From: Lumbricus terrestris
Lineage: Eukaryota; Annelida; Clitellata; Crassiclitellata; Lumbricidae
Assembly (NCBI GenBank): GCA_949752735.1
Contig: OX457037.1
Span: 34,796,956 to 34,860,955 of the forward strand
Direction: 5' to 3'
Length of the DNA: 64,000 nt
Part shown: positions 13,101-21,204 of the stretch, one piece after another
Layout of the letters: the number at the start of each line of letters is the position of its first letter
Numbering within the stretch: the stretch's first letter is position 1
The notes under the pieces: model-generated
Databases searched by the model: none
The model's input: only the letters and a program-made list of their open reading frames with translations
What the model was told of the DNA's origin: nothing
Made by a program: the position numbers and the translations under genes

Positions 13101-13780
13101 TTTCCTTTTTCCTTCTGAGACTCAGAAGCACCTGTTTGCTTAATGCGAGAACCCGAAGCCCTAATGAAGTTCCTACAAGATTTAACTGAAGGTGTATACT
13201 TTTTCTTACATTGGTCTGCATCACGTAAGGCCAAATTTTGACTTTCAGATTCATCTTCAAGCTTCTGCTTACAAGCTGCAATTAGAAGCTTCCCAAATTC
13301 AGTCTTAACTCCAGTGCAACTTGCATTATCATCTTTTATGCCACTCACGTCCTCAAAAGCACCTGATGGTGTCAAAGCACTAACTACATTTTTCAACGCC
13401 TTCGATTTTTCTTCACTGGTAATATTCCTTAGGCTTGCTCTTCTGCTTCTAGATGTCGTCGATGCACATGGCTTGGATAAAGACTGACGTTCAACTAGGC
13501 TGCTGGTAAGGTCATCGCGCACGCGTCTCTTTGCTTGGCCCAGATGAGCGACGGACTTTGACTGCGACTTTCTCTCTGCGCACAAACAGCCATCTTTGTC
13601 TGAGCAAACTGGACAAGTTTCTGATTCAGCACACGGAGAAACTTTCTCAGGACAAGAAGAACCACCATTTTTCGGTTTGACTTTTTCAGTCTTGGTCATA
13701 GGCAGCGTCTTGTCGCAATCCGCTTTCACTACCGCCACTGTTTTCTTTTTTCCCTTGCTTTGCTTTTTAGATTTTGCCAT
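7129..13780 (-). CDS. HMG-box protein, four coding exons, 1117 residues
   Basis: Exons are 13780-12219, 11352-11233, 9726-9512 and 8585-7129 (stop TGA at 7131-7129). Every junction is GT-AG and phases join (2, 2, 1), giving 3354 coding bases. The ATG at 13780 starts MAKSKKQSKGKKK. The first ~520 residues are Lys/Ser-rich and probably disordered, with a DASDVKEQ-type repeat at about residues 350-385. Residues ~548-608, built across exons 2 and 3, form a divergent HMG box: ACLLWSSEQRRRFQQEHPD, then EIMRNYWRTMSERDCQRYI, with the aromatic/Trp spacing of the fold. HMG boxes bind or bend DNA, so a nuclear role is inferred. The last exon encodes a basic, possibly helical stretch (KFARNEHKAVKRRR), then an acidic C-terminal region with several Cys (CCDLNCPSC). 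I do not recognise the orthologue. Introns carry a SINE, a LINE tail and a minisatellite. The adjacent FHA gene is on the same strand but reads as a separate gene. Confidence 0.85.
8766..8970 (+). mobile_element. tRNA-derived SINE, family 1
   Basis: The head resembles a tRNA: A-box-like GTGGCATAGTGG and B-box-like GTGGGTTCGAATCC. It is followed by the family body (CAAGTCCTTCACTCGCAATT) and the tail GGGAGCACCTCTGAGTAG...GGGGCGCTATAGC. Intronic in the HMG-box gene. Confidence 0.85.
9060..9296 (+). mobile_element. LINE (CR1/L2/Jockey-like) ORF2 C-terminus and 3' end
   Basis: From 9088 the frame reads SGPTAWNSLPDYVRN and then AFKSRLETYLFK-stop (9186). This is the conserved C-terminal block of reverse transcriptases of CR1/L2/Jockey-type LINEs. 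The 3' end runs through GGCGCTATATAAATCGTC to a TTATTATTATT tail. It is a 5'-truncated insertion in an intron. Confidence 0.8.
9774..10895. repeat. ~75-bp minisatellite, about 13-14 copies
   Basis: The repeated core includes GCAAGTAAAATGCTCACAAG, then GGCAACTAAGTTTTGAAATT, then a TTTTAATAAT spacer. Spacer lengths vary and one unit near 10,400-10,470 holds an extra TTAATGTT expansion. Intronic in the HMG-box gene. Confidence 0.9.
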
Positions 13781-13789
13781 ATTAAACAA

Positions 13790-15870
13790 AGTAAATTATA
13801 CTTTATTTTCACATAAATTATTTAAACTCTACAAATGTAATAAATATAACTGATAACGATAGACTTTTAAAATCTCCGCCGCCCTGGAGTTCATAGAAAT
13901 GTCATAGCAACGAATGACTCTAGAAGTTTATTTTGTAGCGCTTTTCAAGAAGGCCTATCTACCTGGCAATGATGATGACGACGACGACGAAGATGATGAT
14001 GATAAAACGACAATGGGGCGATGATGGTGATGATAATAATAAAAATATAAATAATAAAAAAAATCAATGGAATTAAATTTTGACTATCCCCAGCTTCCAG
14101 TCTGTGTCTTAGCAGTAACCAAAAATTGGCTTACTGAATTAATGACTGATAGTCTATAGGCCCTGGTATAGACCTAGCTTCGTTCATAGGCACAGATCTA
14201 GAGGAGAGTATACTGTATACGCGATAGGCCAATGTTAATCTAGACGTCTCGGGGGGGGGGGGATGTTCCCCCCCAGGAATGAGAATTCCCCACCAGGAAA
14301 ATTCGACAAAATGACAATAGTTTTTAATTCAATTCAATTTTTCGTTTAATCAGCACTTCAGGCTGGCAGAACGCTGTTTACACCATTGTATTACATTCAC
14401 TGTTATAATCTACCGTGATATTATATTATATAATGATCACGTTAATATTCATTATAATGTAAAACTTGATATCATAATTACAATGAGCATAACTTAGTGT
14501 TAGTATAAGTACAACTACGTATTTTTATGACAAAATGGCTTCTCTCCAGTGCTGTCTTTCATATTTCAAGCTATCAAATTTCAAAATGTTTTGTTCCTTG
14601 AATACCTATAGTAAAACAACATCATTAGTTCGTTACTATACATGGCTTCCAAATTTTGGTAATTAAGTAGTTCTTGTTTGGTTTGTGTACCATGTGTCAT
14701 GATTTCTGCTAATTGTTTCCTGGTCAGCAATTAATTCAGGACCGTCTTGAGCACCAGGGATATGTCTATTCCAGTGCTGCACAGCCAACTTATATAATTA
14801 ATTACTCATATCTGCAGTTATTCATTATAATAACCCAGCAGCAGCAGAACTGAACTGCTGAACTCTATACATAAAGAAATATTATTATTGTAATCATAAT
14901 TAAATTTATTTAAATGTTAAAACACTCTTTTTATCAGCAAAGAAATAATTGAGTAATTTTTCTAAAATGACATCTTAGTAACCAGGGTGAGAATTGACAA
15001 GGTGGCTTCAAGCCCTGTCTTTCTTAGAGCCCCCATAGTATGTTATGTTTTTCACACTCCAATTCCAAGTGGATCATAATCCAACCCGGCAACCCCGTTT
15101 ATTTTTCCACAATTCTCACACTGCAAGATCTTACAAAGGTACCTTTACAATGTGGAAACTAAAAAGTAACTTATTTTGTAAGTATAGCCTGCAGTGACTA
15201 GCTTTTGTAATCATTATTATTATCATTTGGCCCATGGTAACACCGTCACTGATGGATGAATCCGCTATAAATTGGATGTAGCCTAGGTTCTCAGAAGTTT
15301 ACAATAAATAACAAAGCAGTTCAAATAACCGTAGATTTTACTGTACAACGAATCACTGAACTAATGTTAATCATGCAACGAAGTTAGCGTTACAAATCGA
15401 AGTTCTCTAAGACAGTTAATTTTTCTCGTCCATGTTTTCTCCAGTCTTGCGTCGAATTTTCCCTTTGATTCAACGCGGCGTTTGACCCCACTCCTTGCGA
15501 ATCTCCTCTTCTCATCTGTAGACTTCTCTCATCCACCTTTCTATCCCTCGGCTCACTCCAGGACAAAGGGACACGGACATAAACAACATAGAACTACCGA
15601 CAACCTATAATTAGTAAGCACCACAAGGGTGCCCCCGCCATGTAACGGGCTTACGGGATTCTAAGCCACGCCAGAGGCCCGGCAGGTCTACTACTAACAA
15701 CAAACAACTGACACACAAACACAAACACACACACGTCACACAGACGACACAGAGCCACACACATCCCCCAATCCCCCAGAATGCTTCCTGTCTTCCATCA
15801 GGCAGAAATTCACTGACAACAATTCCCAGCAACCGACTGAAAAACAATAATATCACAAAGGTCATTACGA
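13790..15870. other. Upstream flank of HMG-box gene; no gene seen
   Basis: This holds the presumed promoter of the HMG-box gene with no clear TATA. It also has a short GAT/GAC repeat (about 13,970-14,010), a poly-G run at 14,251 and the MITE listed separately. No coherent coding frame was found. Confidence 0.5.
14983..15123. mobile_element. 141-bp MITE
   Basis: The ends CAGGGTGAGAATTG and, in reverse complement, CAGTGTGAGAATTG match at 13 of 14 positions. The interior is non-coding. I see no matching 8-bp flank, so the target duplication has decayed or the boundary is off. Confidence 0.6.
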
Positions 15871-15879
15871 TAGATAAAT

Positions 15880-16395
15880 AATGGAAGAAGTTGGAGAATG
15901 AAGATTAGGTGGAAGGGAAGGAACGAGTGGGAAGAGGAGGGGAATGAGGAGGAAGATAAAGAGGAAGAGCATGGAGGATGACAACAACAAGGGAAAGAAG
16001 GTGAAGATGAGGAGAAGAGTGAGAAGAGTGAGAAGGAGAATAGGAAGGAAGAAAAGAAGCAGGAGGATAAGAGAGGAAGGAGAACAAAGATACAAAGATA
16101 ATAAGAAGCAAAAATAGGATGAGGAAGGAGGATAAGGAGGAAGAAAGAGGAGGTCGAAGACGGGTAGAGGAAGGAGGAGAAAACAGATAAACTAGGATAG
16201 AGAAGATATTTTTTGTAGGAGAGGAGGGATGAAGAGAAGAAGGAGGATGATAAGGAGGAGGAAGAGGAAATGAGGGTCAGAAGGATGCGGGTGAAAAGAA
16301 GGATGATGAGGCAGCAGGTGAAGAAGGAGGATGAAGACAAGAAGAGAGGAAGGAATGAAGAATAGAAAGAATGAAAGAAGGAACGATGATCAATG
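15880..16395. repeat. Purine-rich (GGA/GAAGA) tract
   Basis: About 500 bases of almost pure purine on the plus strand, built from GGAGGA, GAAGAAG and similar. The Ser/Leu/Phe-rich minus-strand ORFs in it are composition artefacts. Confidence 0.85.
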
Positions 16396-16399
16396 AAGA

Positions 16400-17550
16400 T
16401 CAGTCCAGTATAAGCTGTTATAGCCTGCGAGACAGTTAGCTTGCAGATCTATGTAAAGTCTGAGAGACTTAACTGTTTTTATTCTCAACATAATTATGAG
16501 AATGGCTAGCTAGTGCTCTCATTTGCAGTCTCTTCTCTCGATAGACATTAGACAGTGTACGAAAAGTGTACTCATTGTTATTGAGTTTGAATTCAAGGGA
16601 GGAAAACCTCTAAGCTGAAGTCTATGCAGCAAGCCTACAAAAATTAAGCAATGCAAAAAACACTGCAACTGTAAGGTCAAGTAAGTTTAAGACAGAAATT
16701 CATTTCACCATATGCCTTACATCACCAATATAATTATGTCTTACATCACCAAGGTATGTCTTACCTGCTTGAACCAGTCCCTTAACATAAAACAGAGACT
16801 TCATAGACTTGTTTCTTACAGAAGACATAGAGAACTAAACCATATCTAAAAGCAGTAGGCTAGCTAATCATTGAAGGCTGAAAAGTCAACAACTCAGTAG
16901 TTTTATAGCCTATGAAAGCTACAAAGAAACACAATGTTTAAAAAGCAAGAATTACCAAAGAGAAACTGTACTTACTTTGGTTTTCCGGCTTATAATGATT
17001 CTGTTTGAAGGCACGCATTCTCGTTTGCCCGTCTCACAAGGATTCTCTCTTTCTCTCTTGGTGCAGGCAATGATTCGATTGGGCGTATAGCAGGCACACT
17101 GTAGGCCTATGAAAGTAGGCCTTTTCTCATCGATTCCTGACATTGACCGGTCTTTTGGAAGAATTCCGTAGGCGATGGTATTGAATCAACTATTGCGATC
17201 GACAATAATTCTTTTTTTCTATTGATCTTTTTCAAGGACTCCGTGGAAGTCAAGGTGATTGCTTCGACCACTCGATTGGCAATGGTTACTAACCATGTCA
17301 TCCACGGTTGACTGGTCGTTTGGTCGACCGTGTCATCGACAAGAGTTATCTCTTCCTCCTGACCGAGTTCAAACACTTCCGGTCGGTTAAGTGCTTTCCG
17401 TGTCGCGCCGACTGCGGGAAAATGGGATTTTCGAGAGCAGACAAGATCTTCTATGTCGTCTTGCTCGCATCTTATCACCTATCTAAGGTTGACCACAAGG
17501 CGAAAGTCAAACCATGGTCAGCCTGTTTCTGATTGTATGGCTGGAGGGTG
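16400..17550. other. No recognisable gene
   Basis: A 123-codon minus-strand frame (17,478-17,107) has mixed composition but matches no family I know. It lies just downstream of the ABCA-type fragment and lacks Walker B and signature motifs, so it is not its continuation. Otherwise I see nothing here. Confidence 0.4.
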
Positions 17551-17559
17551 ATAGTACGA

Positions 17560-18510
17560 TTAGTCGTTCGATGACCTCTTGTTGGACCTGAGCTGGAATT
17601 TCGTGTGTGCATGCGTACGTCCAGAGCGGCTGGTGAGCTGTCAGTTGGTCAATGACAGGGTCAAACTGTGGACAGTAACCGATCTTCTGACATGCCTCTG
17701 CAAGGTCTTCTTCAATGTCTTTCCCCAGCAACAGAGGCGCTGATGCACCTAGAGTTGCAAGGTCATATTCGACGATTCCTCAACAACAGAGGCGATGATG
17801 CACCTAACAGAGGCACTGGTGCACCTTGAGCTGCAAGGTCATCTTCAACGTTTTTCCAGGCAACATAGGTGTTGGTGGCGCAAATCTCCAACGTCATCCC
17901 TGACACTTTTCCCAGCAACATACGTGCTGGCGCAAATCTCAAAGGTTATCTTTGATGTTTTTTCCAGCAACGTAGGAGCTGACGCACCTCTGCAAGGTCA
18001 TCTTCGACGCTTTTCACAGCACCGTAGGTGCTTCCGAAGGATGGCTGGATTTCTCCAGTCAGCATCTTGAAGACGTTCATCCTTTCCCGGCTCCATTGAT
18101 TCCCAGGAGACCGAAGCATTCCTGCCAAGAGACTCCGATACTCAGCCAGTCAACAGCCAGAAGTTATCATGCAGCTTATTCCGACTTCCCGTGAGACGAC
18201 TGACTTTGTTGTGGTGAGTTCCTGTAAAGGATTCGAATGAAGATGCTCTCGCTCACGGACCGCATCATCCGAGTCTTCGCTGATCTTTCCACTTTCATCA
18301 GCAGCCCGTGTCAGCGAGCACGGCTTGACGACTCACTCGGTTCGGGGTCATCACCTTAAGTAGGTGTCCAATGATGTTGATTTCGATGATGTAGAGAATG
18401 AGGAAGAAAACGATGTCATGAAAGACAATGAAGAACAATGGGAGCCAGGCGAAGTCCACGACAGGTAGTTGGTTGTTTGTCACCCAATTCCATGCAGACC
18501 TGGCCACCAT
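17560..18510 (-). pseudogene. ABCA-family transporter fragment, broken nucleotide-binding domain
   Basis: ABCA proteins are lipid-exporting ABC transporters. Read on the minus strand, the fragment has in order: a hydrophobic span (FFLILYIIEINIIGHL, like the last ABCA membrane helix), a linker SEDSDDAVRERE (compare the ABCA D-x-D-V-x-x-E-R-x-R), then LAVDWLSIGV, then ECFGLLGINGAGK. This is Walker A at about 18,081-18,104. It continues with FKMLTGEIQPSFGSTY and ends in a Q-loop block KIGYCPQFDPVIDQLT (~17,690-17,645). Immediately after the Walker A lysine, 11 bases stand where 9 would encode the three Thr/Ser residues. This destroys the nucleotide-binding Thr and puts TGA in frame. Several other frame changes occur. 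No signature (SGGxKRK) or Walker B (LDEPT) follows. It is most likely a dead or partial copy; local assembly error is the alternative for single indels but not for the missing half-domain. Confidence 0.8.
17690..18040 (-). repeat. Internal ~52-bp coding repeat expanded within the ABCA fragment
   Basis: The segment that should occur once between Walker A and the Q-loop (STY-VAGK-x-x-EDDLAEVRQ) is present about six times with decay. Successive units can be read as STYGAVKSVEDDLAEVRQ, SYVAGKNIKDNL, TYVAGKSVRDDVGDLR, NTYVAWKNVEDDLAA, a short and a scrambled unit, then ASVAGKDIEEDLAEACQK. On the plus strand it is visible as recurring 'CAGCAACATAGGTGCTGG-CGCA' and 'GCAAGGTCATCTTCAACG' types. Confidence 0.75.
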
Positions 18511-18599
18511 TGACCATCGCCTTAAAGTACAAAAGTGGTTCTATCTAAGAGTGACACAGCGCAACAATTGCTATTTTTATGTAAACGTAAACTTCAAAA

Positions 18600-19230
18600 T
18601 ACGCAGAAAAGAGTCTAATGATAAACAAACTTAGTAGACCACACCAAGAATGAATATCAAAGATGATATGATGTAAACAATACAACTCAATCAATGAAAC
18701 TTGAAACAATGATGCATATACCTTATGAAAAGTCAACTGGTGCCAACCCAGTATTTTTTTCTGAATAGTTATCTTGAGGGCACTATATAAATACCTCAGA
18801 CAGATAGAAATAAAGATTTAAAGGGCTTAAGAGACAAAGAATTGCCAATTTCATGTAGTTGATGTAAAAATATTAATGATTAGCTTTGTCTTAAGCATCC
18901 TTAATGACTACATACTTTAAAGCCAAGATCCTCACCTTAACCTACCGGTAATGATTTTTAGGCACTGTGCTATCAACAAAACTTAAATACTTAATAATAG
19001 ATAACTGTCCATTCTGTCATATGTTAACTCTGAACAGTTTTCAGAGGTTCGATAACTTCTTTGTGGAGGTGAAAAATAGTTTTCACCATTTTCACCACCT
19101 GAAAATAAGATCGAAAAAAACCCAAAAAAGTACTTCTAAAAATAATATGCAATACAATGGTCAATCCTATCGTGCGTAAGAAAGTTTTTTCTTAACTTTA
19201 AAAGTTGTCTTCAAGCATCTGAATCAAAAT
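18600..19230. other. AT-rich spacer, nothing recognised
   Basis: No coding exon or repeat family identified on either strand. Confidence 0.5.
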
Positions 19231-19249
19231 ACGGCCTACCTCGATTGCA

Positions 19250-19740
19250 CTTCTCTTCTTAATCTTTGTCGGTCACCGCGTTCAACAGCGGCTGAATCGC
19301 CGAATCCATACAGGACTCGACTTCGATGATTCAGTGAGTAGACGATGCCCTCCAGTGGCGGCGCCAGGATTTCAGTTTCGGGGGGGCTGAAGCCTCGACC
19401 GAAATCTCATGAAAATTTTCCATTTTCGCCGCCAAAATTTCTGACAACCTTTTTTTTTTTAGTCGTCAGCGGATGAGACCGGAAAACTGCTCCATGCCTG
19501 CATGACGCAAAAGGCAAAGAATGGCGGACTTCATGATACCATGAACATTCTTGCCTGTCAAGGCCGCCACCTTCCGATGGCGATTGGATCCTCCTTTCCA
19601 GTCCTTCGTCTCCTTCCACTCGGCTTCTAAGATGATGTTTCTTACGGCTTCCATTCCGCGACGGAATGATGTTCCTATCCATGAAGTTCTCGATCCAGAT
19701 CGTTGGTCTTGATTCTGTAGTTCGGGCAGCCTTCAGAAAA
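19250..19740 (-). other. Unidentified exon-like frames
   Basis: An open frame of about 88 codons (from ~19,732 to a TGA near 19,468) includes MEAVRNIILEAEW and KVAALTGKNVHGIMKSAIL, and is followed by a run of A on the coding strand. A second short open stretch (~19,340-19,245; RVLYGFGDSAAVERGD) ends at a GTAGGC donor-like site. Neither matches a family I know. They sit between the ABCA and CDC14 fragments on the same strand. Confidence 0.3.
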
Positions 19741-20202
19741 CAACAGAAACAGAGAACACAAGCTTAAAAATCATCATGCTAATTAACCTCACCCAAATAA
19801 AAATAATAATAATAATAATAATAACGTATTTCTTTAACGATACAACGTTTTAATGCGATCGCATTCCGAGGCACTTTCGATGATCAAGACAACGAAGAGT
19901 AGGGTCATTCTGGACTAGTTTTTAACCAATAGTTAGTAATGAAGTCCCTGAGAGATCCTAAATACCTCGGGGCAAAAAAAAAAAAAAATAATAATAATAA
20001 TAATAACGGCAACTTATATGGTGCCATAAGACAGCACATACCATTACAAGGGCGCCTCAACAAACATAAGTACACAAACAGTCAGTGACAAGCCACACTC
20101 TCTGACATATGCAGCCATATACGATGCCAAAAAAGTGCCTGACCAATGTGATCAAAGGCAGAAATAATCCAGCACATCTGCTTAAAAGCATTTCCTACGA
20201 AC

Positions 20203-20438
20203 CTTTGCAGTGGACAGCAATGGCTCCCTTCGTATTCTCACAGATCTCGAGGAAGTGGAGAAGAATGGAATCACTCGGAGTTCCTCCGTCGACGAAGAAC
20301 AGATCGTAATGACTGAATCCCATGTTCGTGAATCGCTGCGCATCGTACAGCCTGCGATTCAACCGGATGATAGCGGTGACGTTCTTCCGGCGGAAATACG
20401 GAATGTACGCTTCCGGAGACGCAGGCGATAATAAGCTG
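20203..20438 (-). CDS. CDC14-type dual-specificity phosphatase, single exon
   Basis: CDC14 phosphatases dephosphorylate Cdk sites and act in mitotic exit, cilia and DNA repair. The exon follows a strong polypyrimidine-CAG acceptor and reads [20 protein letters not shown], then [23 protein letters not shown] and [17 protein letters not shown]. These blocks align without gaps to the CDC14 catalytic domain, including the general-acid region DLFF-D-G-TPSD. It ends at TGCAAAG|GTTCGT, just after the catalytic Cys of the HCxxGxxR loop. The frame has no stop, but the next exon (expected AGLGRTGT) is not visible downstream on this strand before the ABCA fragment. Nor did I find the N-terminal CDC14 exons upstream. 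It is either a stray exon or a gene whose other exons are distant or lost. Confidence 0.8.
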
Positions 20439-20524
20439 CTGAAAAAAATGTAAAAAATTAGTTTTTTTAAATGTTGACATCTTCACATTCTCCACAAAGC
20501 TCCAACCTTTAATGCAAGACACAC

Positions 20525-20735
20525 TCCTACCAATCAGCCACCATGACACGCTTACTCTAACCAATCAGCTACCATGACCTACTTACTCTAACCAATCAGC
20601 TACCATGACCTACTTACTCTAACCAATCAGCTAGCGTACTCTAACCAATCAGCTACCATGACATGCTTACTCTAACCAATCAGCTACCGTGACCTACTTA
20701 CTCTAACCAATCAGCTACCATGTCCCACTGATCAC
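20525..20735. repeat. 31-bp tandem repeat carrying CCAATCAG
   Basis: About six copies of a unit built from ACCAATCAGCTACCATGACC plus TACTTACTCTA, with minor substitutions and one shortened unit. Each copy holds a CCAATCAG box on the plus strand. Confidence 0.9.
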
Positions 20736-20837
20736 CTGATGTATCTGTCAAGTCACGTTCTACGGCAATTCAACAAATCCAAAAACAAAAACCCAAAATC
20801 ATCTCTCAACAATCTATAAACAGTTGGTTGGATTGCA

Positions 20838-20960
20838 TACCTCTCCGTTTTCCAGTGGAACAACCTTCCAGTATTCTGCTGCATAAACCACCGAGTCGTC
20901 TTTTCGATGCGGTCACTGTAACCGTCACGCCCAAGGAAGACGGGCGCAATAGTCACTTAG
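20838..20960 (-). other. Exon-like frame, unidentified
   Basis: The frame reads APVFLGRDGYSDRIEKTTRW and FMQQNTGRLFHWKTER and ends at a GAGAG|GTATGC donor. It is a plausible exon by sequence quality, but I cannot place it in a family. It lies between the CDC14 exon and the partial membrane-protein copy. Confidence 0.35.
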
Positions 20961-21110
20961 AGTGTCATCAAGGAACTGGTAAGGTCTAGCGTGCAGATCC
21001 TCTAGACGAGCTGTCGTGGGATGCGATGTTTGTCTTTGAAGTCGACGCATATGACCAGCAAATGGATCTTCCCAGCGGCAATCCTTCTCGTCCGAAGTCT
21101 TTATATCAGT
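20960..21110 (-). pseudogene. Partial second copy of the membrane-protein gene
   Basis: This stretch reads HLLVICVDFKDKHRIPRQLV-stop-RICTLDLTSSL. The neighbouring locus at about 21,715-21,625 reads RSLVIFVDHKDKPRIPRQL, then FWRICELDLTRNL. The match over ~31 codons, with an in-frame TAG in this copy, indicates a truncated tandem duplicate that has decayed. Confidence 0.75.
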
Positions 21111-21204
21111 TGCGAAAAACATCCGAGTTGCACTTCCGGAAGGCATCGGGAGCACGGACCATCATCCCCAAGCCTTGACTCCTCCTTCTCCTCTCGTATG
21201 GTGA

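Noticed and set aside
15810..16340. 176-codon Ser/Leu/Phe-rich membrane-like protein
   Set aside because: Complement of a purine-rich simple tract. Hydrophobicity comes from TTC/CTC codons only.
17107..17478. Continuation of the ABCA domain
   Set aside because: No signature motif or Walker B; no resemblance to the second half of an ABC domain.
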